Assembly: GCA_016934895.1 (NCBI GenBank)
Contig: JAFGRZ010000002.1
Location: forward strand, 1 to 5,192
Length of the DNA stretch: 5,192 nucleotides
Source of the DNA: Candidatus Aminicenantota bacterium
Lineage (GTDB): Bacteria; Acidobacteriota; Aminicenantia; Aminicenantales; UBA8522
Direction of reading: 5' to 3'
Part shown: one piece after another, positions 1 through 5,192 of the stretch
Numbering within the stretch: the first letter of the stretch is position 1
Layout of the letters: each line of letters starts with the position of its first letter
Translations under genes and position numbers: made by a program
Notes under the pieces: generated by a model
The model's input: only the letters and a program-made list of their open reading frames with translations
What the model was told of the DNA's origin: nothing
Database searches by the model: none

Positions 1-1
1 G

Positions 2-196
2 GCCTATCTGGCTCTTGGAGATAAGGACTCGGCCTTCGAGGTGCTCGAAAGAGCATACGAGGCTCACCGGGCCACGCTGCCGTGGATCAGCGTGCACTGG
101 AAAGCCGGCGGGGGATTCGAGGCCGTCTACGACGACCCGCGCTTCCAGGACCTGCTGCGCAGGATGAACCTCCCGCAGCGCTCAGGGAGCCAATAG
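2..196 (+). CDS. C-terminal fragment of a probable TPR-repeat protein (possibly a Ser/Thr kinase receptor)
   Basis: This is the 3' end of a gene that begins before the window. The reading frame is open from base 2 and stops at TAG 194-196, leaving 64 residues. The first part (AYLALGDKDSAFEVLERAYE) has the helix-turn-helix pattern and Ala/Leu spacing of a TPR unit. It is followed by a short linker containing WISVHW and by DDPRFQDLLRRMNLP. From memory, a last TPR followed by a DPRF-x-xLL-RRM ending is common at the C-termini of bacterial proteins that join a kinase or DNA-binding domain to a TolB-like domain and TPRs. The kinase at the right edge of this window has that architecture, so this may be the tail of a relative, but no catalytic domain is visible. 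The membrane-protein gene at 222 starts 25 bases downstream on the same strand, which suggests one transcript. The coding call is firm; the family call is moderate. Confidence 0.8.
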   Translation, partial: AYLALGDKDSAFEVLERAYEAHRATLPWISVHWKAGGGFEAVYDDPRFQDLLRRMNLPQRSGSQ

Positions 197-221
197 GCCA
201 GGGGCTTTCCGGACAGGACAA

Positions 222-605
222 ATGAAAATGCGAAGGCTTTTGGTGGCCTTTCTCCTGGGACTTGTCTTCTTTGTTCTTTTATGGGTGCTTGGGGAACCGC
301 TGCAGTATAACTTCGGCGATGCGGGACTTATCGCGGCATTCATCGTGGTGGGCGCTTGTTTGTTCTTTACCCAGTTCCGCCTGTCGCGCGGCCATCCCGA
401 CGCCTATCGCAAAGACTGGCCCGTCATGCTGGCTCTGAGCGCCCCATTTCTTGTGCTTGTCGCCGTCGTTCTTCTGGAATGGGAAAAGCGGGGCGCCATA
501 TTTTGGTCCCAGGGTATGGGGATTCTCGTTTTTTGCTGCGGGGGCACGTTCGCCGGGGCGGTTGCGGCTTCCCTGTCGGCAAGAAGAGGGACCCGACAAT
601 CCTAG
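222..605 (+). CDS. Small four-span integral membrane protein of unknown function
   Basis: I do not recognise a family for this 127-residue protein. Hydrophobic stretches at about residues 5-23, 32-51, 67-85 and 96-118 predict four membrane helices. They are joined by short polar loops: EPLQYN after span 1, a basic loop around RLSRGHPDAYRKDW after span 2, and EWEKRG after span 3. The C-terminal tail is basic (ARRGTRQS). The Arg/Lys-rich N-terminus, middle loop and tail suggest both ends face the cytoplasm. Cysteines lie inside span 2 (C46) and span 4 (C105, C106). There is no catalytic motif or periplasmic domain. The start is ambiguous: the only Shine-Dalgarno-like AGGA (215-218) is 3 bases before ATG 222 but 9 bases before ATG 228, so translation may begin at residue 3. 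The gene lies 25 bases after the preceding TPR gene and converges with the minus-strand gene, leaving a 29-base gap. The helical, non-repetitive sequence supports a real gene over an antisense artefact. Confidence 0.72.
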   Translation: MKMRRLLVAFLLGLVFFVLLWVLGEPLQYNFGDAGLIAAFIVVGACLFFTQFRLSRGHPDAYRKDWPVMLALSAPFLVLVAVVLLEWEKRGAIFWSQGMGILVFCCGGTFAGAVAASLSARRGTRQS

Positions 606-634
606 GTATTATAGTGATGCGGCCTCATCATTCC

Positions 635-2455
635 CTACTTGAGCCGCCGGAGTATGAACGTATAACTTATCCAGCGCGATCCCTGCGGGCTGATGATGGG
701 CTTCGGCGGCGTGACGACGCCCTCGTGCTTGAGCGGCAGGAACACATCGTTGATCCGGTCCATGAACTCTTCGGAGATGAAGAGCCTGCTCTTCCACTGG
801 GCGCAATCCGGCATCGGCGTGCACGGCACCACGATCTTCGCCTCCACCTCAACCTGGGGGCGCTTTTTTCCCCAGAAGAGCCTCACCTCGTTCCCGTCCA
901 CACGGCCGGATAGCGGGGTTCCCTTCAGGTTCACCACCTGGGAGCAGTTCCGGCAGTTGAGCGGCTTGACGAGCCAAACCTTGAGGGGCTCGTAGAGGTT
1001 CGAAAGGCCGACGTCGGCCAGAGTGATAACGCCTTTCTTGTATTGCCACTTGCCCTTTTTCTTGGTTATGGTGAACTCTCCCCTGAGCTTGTAGTCGAAA
1101 CGGATCGCTCCCCTGACCTTGGTCGTGATCTTCCAGTAAGGATTCATCTCATCAATTTCGTAGCCCGTGAGGAACACCTGCCAATCCTGCTCTTCGCCGA
1201 CGGTCAACTCGGCCGGCCGGGAGGTATTTCCATTGCCGTCGGTCGTGTTGGTGAAAGCGAGCGTGTCCTTAACCGTGTCCTCTTCGAGTTTGTCGGCCAC
1301 CGGAACGTTCACGGATACGGTCACGGCGGCGGATTGACCGGGGCCGAGGCTTCCGGCCGTCGTGTCCAGGTTCAGCCAGTCCGCTTTCTTGGAAACGCTG
1401 TAGTTCAGGGCCTGCTTTCCGGCGTTCCTGAGGGTGTAGATTTTCGACGACGGCTCGAAGCTCTTCTTCGGGTCCGTCCTCGACGAGCTGAATCCATCGC
1501 CCGGCGACACGGCGAGCACGCCGGGTTCATCGCGAGGCGCTTCGCCGATCTCGAGCGTCAAGTCGAGCCTGTTATCGCTGGTGCTCTTACCGTCGGTATC
1601 CAGGCTCCGCCAGCGGTATGTCCTCACGAACCGGCCGCTCGTCGCAGCCGCCCTCATCGCCTCGGGCACGACGATCTCCACGGAGACGGCGTCCTCCGAG
1701 TGCATCGTCGGGCCCAGGTTGTCCCCTCTTTCCGTCGGATACCAGTCATCCGTCGTCCGGGTGTGCGCGGGGACGAAGAACACGTTGGTGGGGGCGCCCT
1801 CCTCCGCCGGAAAGTCGATGCTCAGTCCGGCGGGAATATCCACGTTGCAGCTTCCCATCGGGAAATTCCTCTGTTCGAAACGATACCGGCCGCTCCCGAT
1901 CGGCGTCTCCGTGCGCCACCTCTTGAATCCCTCGAAAGCCGTCAATCTGGTCTTCGCCAGGGCGCTCCGGACGAAGACTTGGAATTCAACGAAGTCCTTG
2001 GTGTAAGTGAGGATGCCGTTGCCTTCCGCGGTGAGCGCATACACGGATTGAAAGGAGACGAATTCCCTGCGGTTGCAAGGGAGGATCCCCGGCGGGTCGC
2101 AGTAGGAATCGAAGGATTTCCTTTCGTTCCGGTAGGAAGCGGTCATCTTCACGGGAAGACATGACCAACCCGGACGGAAGAAGTTCTCGCACGTCGGCGA
2201 CTCCTGTTGTCCCGGGATCAACGGCGTTCCTGAAACCGCCTGAGCGAGCTTGGCGTACTCGGCCGAGACGGCCTGCAGCTCGGCCATCACTTTTTTCATG
2301 CATTCGATATTGCCCCCGCAGGCCTCCAGCTTTTTGCCGAGCTCCTCCATCCGCTTGCTCAGCTCGCCCATGCGGTCCTGCGAATCGGCCCCGAAGAACA
2401 GAGCTATGACGGCCACCGTCCCCACGATCAGCCAGGCTATTTCTTTGCGCTTCAT
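635..2455 (-). CDS. Membrane-anchored or secreted protein with coiled coil and BACON/Ig-like domain, function unknown
   Basis: The protein has 606 residues from ATG 2455 to the TAG at 637-635. Residues 1-5 are basic (MKRKE), then a hydrophobic segment at about 6-23 forms a signal anchor or signal peptide; FFGADS is a poor cleavage site, so an uncleaved anchor is plausible. Residues about 26-70 are charged and heptad-like, predicting a coiled coil, with C46 and C52 in CGGNIEC as a possible disulphide. Residues about 85-310 look all-beta and I do not recognise them. Residues about 314-419 resemble a BACON/Ig-like domain: FEPSSKIYTLRNAG, then LNYSVSKKADWLNLDTTAG, then LGPGQSAAVTVSVN. The last 180 residues are again beta-rich, with cysteine pairs 501/504 (CRNC) and 545/551. 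Eleven cysteines in all fit an oxidising compartment. In other proteins BACON domains often mediate carbohydrate or protein binding, but no enzyme domain is seen here. A GTG at 2464 would add three residues; AGAGGG eight bases before ATG 2455 favours the shorter form. Confidence 0.85.
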   Translation of the reverse strand: MKRKEIAWLIVGTVAVIALFFGADSQDRMGELSKRMEELGKKLEACGGNIECMKKVMAELQAVSAEYAKLAQAVSGTPLIPGQQESPTCENFFRPGWSCLPVKMTASYRNERKSFDSYCDPPGILPCNRREFVSFQSVYALTAEGNGILTYTKDFVEFQVFVRSALAKTRLTAFEGFKRWRTETPIGSGRYRFEQRNFPMGSCNVDIPAGLSIDFPAEEGAPTNVFFVPAHTRTTDDWYPTERGDNLGPTMHSEDAVSVEIVVPEAMRAAATSGRFVRTYRWRSLDTDGKSTSDNRLDLTLEIGEAPRDEPGVLAVSPGDGFSSSRTDPKKSFEPSSKIYTLRNAGKQALNYSVSKKADWLNLDTTAGSLGPGQSAAVTVSVNVPVADKLEEDTVKDTLAFTNTTDGNGNTSRPAELTVGEEQDWQVFLTGYEIDEMNPYWKITTKVRGAIRFDYKLRGEFTITKKKGKWQYKKGVITLADVGLSNLYEPLKVWLVKPLNCRNCSQVVNLKGTPLSGRVDGNEVRLFWGKKRPQVEVEAKIVVPCTPMPDCAQWKSRLFISEEFMDRINDVFLPLKHEGVVTPPKPIISPQGSRWISYTFILRRLK

Positions 2456-2463
2456 TGCACGCA

Positions 2464-2469
2464 CCCTCT
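2464..2469 (-). promoter_or_regulatory. Ribosome binding site deciding the start of the minus-strand gene
   Basis: Read on the minus strand, AGAGGG is followed by eight bases and then ATG at 2455-2453. The alternative in-frame GTG at 2464-2462 uses the last G of this motif as its first base, so it has no room for its own Shine-Dalgarno pairing. This favours ATG 2455 over GTG 2464 as the start codon. Confidence 0.65.
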
Positions 2470-2483
2470 GACAAGCGGGATAT

Positions 2484-2509
2484 CATCTTGGGCGCCGGGC
2501 CAAAAGATG
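2484..2509 (-). repeat. Inverted repeat in the leader of the minus-strand gene
   Basis: CATCTT and AAGATG form perfect 6-base arms around a GC-rich centre that can add a GG/CC pairing after a two-base bulge. The element falls between the predicted promoter and the ribosome binding site of the minus-strand gene, so it would form a small hairpin in the mRNA leader, ending 14 bases before the AGAGGG. No U-run follows it, so it is not a classical terminator. It could affect translation or transcript stability, or be chance. Confidence 0.35.
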
Positions 2510-2541
2510 GCTCGGTGCGTCCTTCCCGACGTTCGCCGGCC

Positions 2542-2571
2542 AGTATAATTTTCGACTCGGAAGGATGTCAA
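2542..2571 (-). promoter_or_regulatory. Sigma70-type promoter for the minus-strand BACON-like gene
   Basis: On the minus strand a perfect -35 hexamer TTGACA (2571-2566) is separated by 18 bases from a -10 hexamer TATACT (2547-2542), which matches TATAAT at five of six positions. The spacer is AT-rich next to the -10 (GAAAAT). Transcription would start near 2535, giving a leader of about 80 bases before ATG 2455. The position, orientation and hexamer quality make this the most convincing promoter in the window. Housekeeping-sigma consensus in this lineage is assumed. Confidence 0.7.
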
Positions 2572-2668
2572 GAAAGGTCCAGGCCTGTTCGGATCAGTCC
2601 GGCCGATGATCGCTTCCTGTCCCGGCAAAATTCTCTCCACCTTTCGGCGACTCCGGTTGACGCTTTCC

Positions 2669-2684
2669 AGCCTTGATTCAGGCT
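2669..2684. repeat. Short palindrome, possible operator half-site pair
   Basis: AGCCT and AGGCT are perfect 5-base inverted arms separated by six bases (TTGATTC region), giving a 16-base dyad of the size a dimeric regulator can bind. It lies between the two divergent promoters, about 98 bases upstream of the -35 of the plus promoter and of the minus promoter alike. No matching second copy was seen in the gap. A dyad this short can arise by chance. Confidence 0.2.
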
Positions 2685-2697
2685 TCCCAGCCGCAGT

Positions 2698-2719
2698 TCT
2701 TCCCGTTCTTTCGGGAGGA
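2698..2719. repeat. Hairpin-forming inverted repeat between the divergent promoters
   Basis: An 8-base-pair stem (TCTTCCCG with CGGGAGGA, including one G-T wobble) closes a six-base loop TTCTTT. No T-run follows on either strand, and it lies upstream of both predicted transcription starts, so a terminator role is unlikely. It may be a protein-binding dyad or chance pairing in GC-rich DNA. Confidence 0.25.
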
Positions 2720-2807
2720 TGAGGTTCTGCTTTCAATTTTGACCCCCGCCTCCATGTCCTGGTTACGGAGGGCGGAGGGGATGGACGACACAGCCCGGTG
2801 TTTCTGA

Positions 2808-2837
2808 TTGACACCCGTACCCCCTTTTCTCTATCCT
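2808..2837 (+). promoter_or_regulatory. Sigma70-type promoter for the Ser/Thr kinase gene
   Basis: A perfect TTGACA (2808-2813) is followed after 18 bases by TATCCT (2832-2837), which matches TATAAT at four of six positions and is followed by an A-rich AAAATTG. Transcription would start near 2844, leaving a short leader of about 28 bases before ATG 2872. The spacing equals that of the minus-strand promoter. The weaker -10 lowers confidence, but the position is right for the kinase gene. Confidence 0.55.
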
Positions 2838-2871
2838 AAAATTGTCATTCAACGATCGAAACCTGCCGACC

Positions 2872-5192
2872 ATGAGGTGTCCGAACTGCCAAGCCGAAAT
2901 CCCCGAGGACTCCCTTTTTTGCGGCCTCTGCGGAAACCGCGTCGTACCTCTCAACGAGCTGCTCGAAGGCCCGACCCTGACCATGCCGGTCGCTGCTGAA
3001 CCGTTCCCCCCCGGCGCCACTTTCGCCGGGAGATACCGGATCATCGAGGCCCTGGGTGAGGGGGGCATGGGGCGGGTGTATAAAGTCTTCGACACCCAAC
3101 TCAAGGAAAAACTGGCGCTCAAGATGATCCGGCCCGAGATCGCGGCCAACCGCAGGACCATCGAGCGCTTCCAGAACGAGCTGAAATTCGCCCGGAGAAT
3201 CTCGCACAAGAACGTCTGCCGGATGTACGATTTGAGCAAGGAGAACGAGACGTACTTCATCACCATGGAGTCCGTCGAAGGAGAGAGTCTGGGCGACGCG
3301 CTCCGGACGGCGAGAAAAATGAGCTGGCCGGCCGCTGTCCGTATCGCCCGGCAGGTGTGTGAGGGGATGGCGGAAGCGCACCGCCTGGGCGTCGTTCATC
3401 GCGATCTCAAGCCCTATAACATCCTTATCGACTCCGATGGGAACGTCCGGATCATGGATTTCGGGACGGCCCGTTCTTTGAGAATGGAGGAGGGGACGCG
3501 GGCCCGGGTTGTCATCGGCACCTCCGAGTACATGAGTCCGGAACAGACCGAGGGAAAGGAGGCCGACCCCCGCTCGGACATCTATTCGCTGGGTGTCATT
3601 CTCTATGAAATGGTCACCGGCCGACGGCCCTTTGAAGGCGGTTCGGCCATGGAGATCATGGTCAAGCATAGGAACGAGACGCCGGTTTCCCCGCGCTCGC
3701 TCAGCCCGGAGATCCCGGGGGCCCTGGACCGGCTCATCCTCAAGTGCCTGGCGAAAGAGAAAGAGGACCGGTACCAGACGGCCGGAGAGCTGGGGCTTGA
3801 CCTCGAACGCCTGGAAACCGGAGTCGACGGGCCGGCCGGCGGAACGGGGAAAAGAAAGACTTCGCCTCCGCGGGAGGTCACCGTCACCTTCCGGCCGCGA
3901 CGACTGATTCTCCCGGCAATCCTCCTCTTGGCGGCCATCGCGGCCGCTTTCTTCATCTGGAAAAGCATGCCCGCAAAGGCGCCCTCCCGTCCTGCCGACA
4001 TCATCACCATCGCCGTCGTCCCCTTCGCCAACCAGACGGGCGACTCGAGCTACGACTATCTCCAGGAGACCATCCCCAACCTGCTGATCAATTCCCTCGA
4101 GCAGTCCGAGTCCATCCGGGTCATGTCCTGGGAGAGGCTCTTCGACCTGCTCAAACGTCTGAATAGGCCGGACGTCCGGCGGATCGACGCCGACCTGGGA
4201 TTCGAGCTCTGCCGATTGGACGGAGTCGACCTGATCGTGCTCGGCTCCTATGTCAAGGCGGGCGATATGTTCGCCACCGATATCAAGATCCATGATGTTC
4301 GATCCAAGCGCCTGATCAAGAGCTCGAGCGCGAGGGGAAGAGGGGTGGAAAGCATCCTCAAAAGGCAGATCGATGCTTTGAGCGGCGAGATCACCCGCCG
4401 GCTGGTTGAAGCCGAGGTGACGACGTCGGTCTCGGCCACCCCGATTTCCGAAGTCACGACCACCTCGCTGGATGCCTACGGCCATTTTCTCAGGGGCCGG
4501 GCGGCCTTTGAGCGCCTCGATCTCCCCGAGGCCCGCGCCGAGTTCGAGCGGGCCGTCGAGATCGACCCCGCTTTCCCTCTGGCTTACATCTACCTGGCCA
4601 GAGTTCACGCCTTCATGGGAAATCCCAACGCCGTGGCGGACAACCTGGATCAGTTCAAAAAGCATCCGGGGAAAATCGCGGGAAAAGAGAGTTTGTATTT
4701 GGAGGCTCTCAGAGCGAGATACATCGATTTCGACCTGGACAGGTATTTCACCGTCATGCAGCGGGTGGCGGCCGATTATCCCAACGATAAGAGGGCCCCC
4801 ATCGAGCTGGCCGATTATTATCAGCTGCGGAATCAGACCCGGGAAGCCATCGCCGAGTACGAGAAGGCCCTTAAGATCGACCCCGAGTTCGGATATGCCG
4901 TCAACCTGCTCGCCTATGCCCACCTGATCCGGGGGGAATTCGAAGAGGCGGTCGAATATTTTCAAAAATGCATCCGCCTCAGCCCCGGCGAAGCGAACCC
5001 CCACGACTCCCTGGCCGAGGCCTACTTCTTCTGGGGGAAATATGACCGGGCGGTCGAAAAATACAAGGACGCTCTCAAGGTCAAGCCCGACTTCGGGGCG
5101 GAATTCAGGATCGGATACTGTTATGCCGTCCAGGAGAATTATGCCGAGGCGCTGAACTGGACCGACCGGTTCATTTCGATAACGCCCTCCAA
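2872..5192 (+). CDS. Receptor-type Ser/Thr protein kinase: zinc ribbon, kinase, TM, TolB-like, TPR (3' partial)
   Basis: The frame is open for 773 codons from ATG 2872 to the window edge, with no stop. In order: a zinc ribbon with C3/C6 and C17/C20 (CPNC, CGLCG); a Hanks-type kinase at about 55-314 with glycine loop GEGGMG (62-67), K84, likely helix-C E103, HRDLKPYN with D178, DFG with D196, SPE at 222-224 and D236; a basic linker; one membrane helix at about 345-363; a TolB/FlgO-like domain from about 378 (IAVVPFANQTGD) to 512; and TPRs from about 532 onward (including 642-671, 674-705 and 708-739). All key catalytic residues are present, so it should phosphorylate Ser/Thr, with the catalytic part cytoplasmic and the TolB-like and TPR parts outside. 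The start is set by the zinc ribbon beginning at residue 3; there is no clear Shine-Dalgarno. Small departures are DFGTAR, GTSEYMSPEQ and LKPYN in place of the commoner DFGIAR, GTPEYMSPEQ and LKPSN/GN. The substrate and signal are unknown. Confidence 0.95.
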   Translation, partial: MRCPNCQAEIPEDSLFCGLCGNRVVPLNELLEGPTLTMPVAAEPFPPGATFAGRYRIIEALGEGGMGRVYKVFDTQLKEKLALKMIRPEIAANRRTIERFQNELKFARRISHKNVCRMYDLSKENETYFITMESVEGESLGDALRTARKMSWPAAVRIARQVCEGMAEAHRLGVVHRDLKPYNILIDSDGNVRIMDFGTARSLRMEEGTRARVVIGTSEYMSPEQTEGKEADPRSDIYSLGVILYEMVTGRRPFEGGSAMEIMVKHRNETPVSPRSLSPEIPGALDRLILKCLAKEKEDRYQTAGELGLDLERLETGVDGPAGGTGKRKTSPPREVTVTFRPRRLILPAILLLAAIAAAFFIWKSMPAKAPSRPADIITIAVVPFANQTGDSSYDYLQETIPNLLINSLEQSESIRVMSWERLFDLLKRLNRPDVRRIDADLGFELCRLDGVDLIVLGSYVKAGDMFATDIKIHDVRSKRLIKSSSARGRGVESILKRQIDALSGEITRRLVEAEVTTSVSATPISEVTTTSLDAYGHFLRGRAAFERLDLPEARAEFERAVEIDPAFPLAYIYLARVHAFMGNPNAVADNLDQFKKHPGKIAGKESLYLEALRARYIDFDLDRYFTVMQRVAADYPNDKRAPIELADYYQLRNQTREAIAEYEKALKIDPEFGYAVNLLAYAHLIRGEFEEAVEYFQKCIRLSPGEANPHDSLAEAYFFWGKYDRAVEKYKDALKVKPDFGAEFRIGYCYAVQENYAEALNWTDRFISITPS

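Larger units (their letters stand above)
2456..2871. other. Divergent intergenic regulatory region
   Basis: This 416-base gap separates the two divergent genes. It holds a minus-strand promoter near 2542-2571, a plus-strand promoter near 2808-2837 and three small inverted repeats (2484-2509, 2669-2684, 2698-2719). ORFs crossing it translate into Arg/Pro/Ser-rich sequence with no domain-like pattern, and I judge them noncoding. Between the two promoters, roughly 2575-2800, I see no gene, tRNA-like fold or long repeat. The length is generous for two simple promoters, so regulator binding sites are possible. Confidence 0.6.

Noticed and set aside
606..634. Possible bidirectional terminator between the convergent genes
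   Set aside because: The only dyad (GATG...CATC with GGCC inside) has mismatches, almost no loop and no T-run, so it does not support a terminator call.
1043..2164. 373-codon plus-strand open frame opposite the BACON-like gene
   Set aside because: It is antisense to a better-supported gene that has its own promoter, ribosome binding site, signal anchor and domain. Its product is Arg/Gly/Val-rich with no recognisable features.
2464..2464. GTG at 2464 as start of the minus-strand gene
   Set aside because: It overlaps the AGAGGG Shine-Dalgarno motif, which is well spaced (8 bases) for ATG 2455.
2544..2549. Perfect plus-strand TATAAT
   Set aside because: No plausible -35 hexamer lies 16-18 bases upstream on the plus strand (CCTTCC region). 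The motif overlaps the minus-strand -10, which has a perfect -35.
2656..2661. Extra -35-like TTGACG on the plus strand
   Set aside because: The sequence 17 bases downstream (AGGCTT) is not a -10 box, and the site is over 200 bases from the kinase start.
2452..2814. 120-codon minus-strand frame across the intergenic gap
   Set aside because: Its Arg/Pro/Ser/Thr-rich composition has no structure-like pattern. It also spans the predicted minus-strand promoter and ends just inside the start of the real gene.
2845..5004. 719-codon open frame on the minus strand opposite the kinase gene
   Set aside because: It is fully antisense to a gene with all kinase motifs intact. Its translation is Gly/Asp/Arg/Val-rich without domain patterns, as expected from the codon bias of a GC-rich gene read backwards.

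Overview
The window is GC-rich and densely coding. It reads like a chromosomal segment from a free-living bacterium that carries many Hanks-type Ser/Thr kinases. The best-preserved gene joins an N-terminal zinc ribbon, a kinase, one membrane span, a TolB/FlgO-like periplasmic domain and a TPR array. From memory, that combination and wording such as GEGGMGRVYKVFD, AHRLGVVHRDLKP and DIYSLGVILYEMVTGRRPF fit Acidobacteriota-like lineages, especially Candidatus Aminicenantes. The taxonomic call is inference; there is no rRNA or marker gene to confirm it.

Layout: (1) 2-196, plus strand: the last 64 codons of a gene that probably ends in TPR-like repeats. (2) 222-605, plus strand: a small protein with four predicted membrane spans, 25 bases downstream of gene 1 and probably co-transcribed with it. 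(3) 635-2455, minus strand, convergent with gene 2: a 606-residue membrane-anchored or exported protein with a coiled coil, a BACON/Ig-like beta domain and 11 cysteines, of unknown function. (4) 2456-2871: a 416-base divergent intergenic region with one good sigma70-type promoter facing each way and a few small inverted repeats. (5) 2872-5192, plus strand: the receptor-type Ser/Thr kinase, which runs off the right edge after 773 codons with no stop.

How the genes may work together: the kinase looks like a one-protein membrane signalling receptor, with its catalytic domain in the cytoplasm and its TolB-like and TPR domains outside. The gene tail at the left edge resembles the usual C-terminus of the same kind of protein, so the window may lie between two related receptor genes in the same orientation. 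The BACON-like protein is transcribed divergently from the kinase and would sit in the same compartment as the kinase's extracytoplasmic half. A functional link between them is possible but rests only on position.

I found no tRNA, rRNA, CRISPR array, insertion sequence, attachment site or replication origin. The long ORFs antisense to genes 3 and 5 are best explained as shadows of GC-rich coding sequence.
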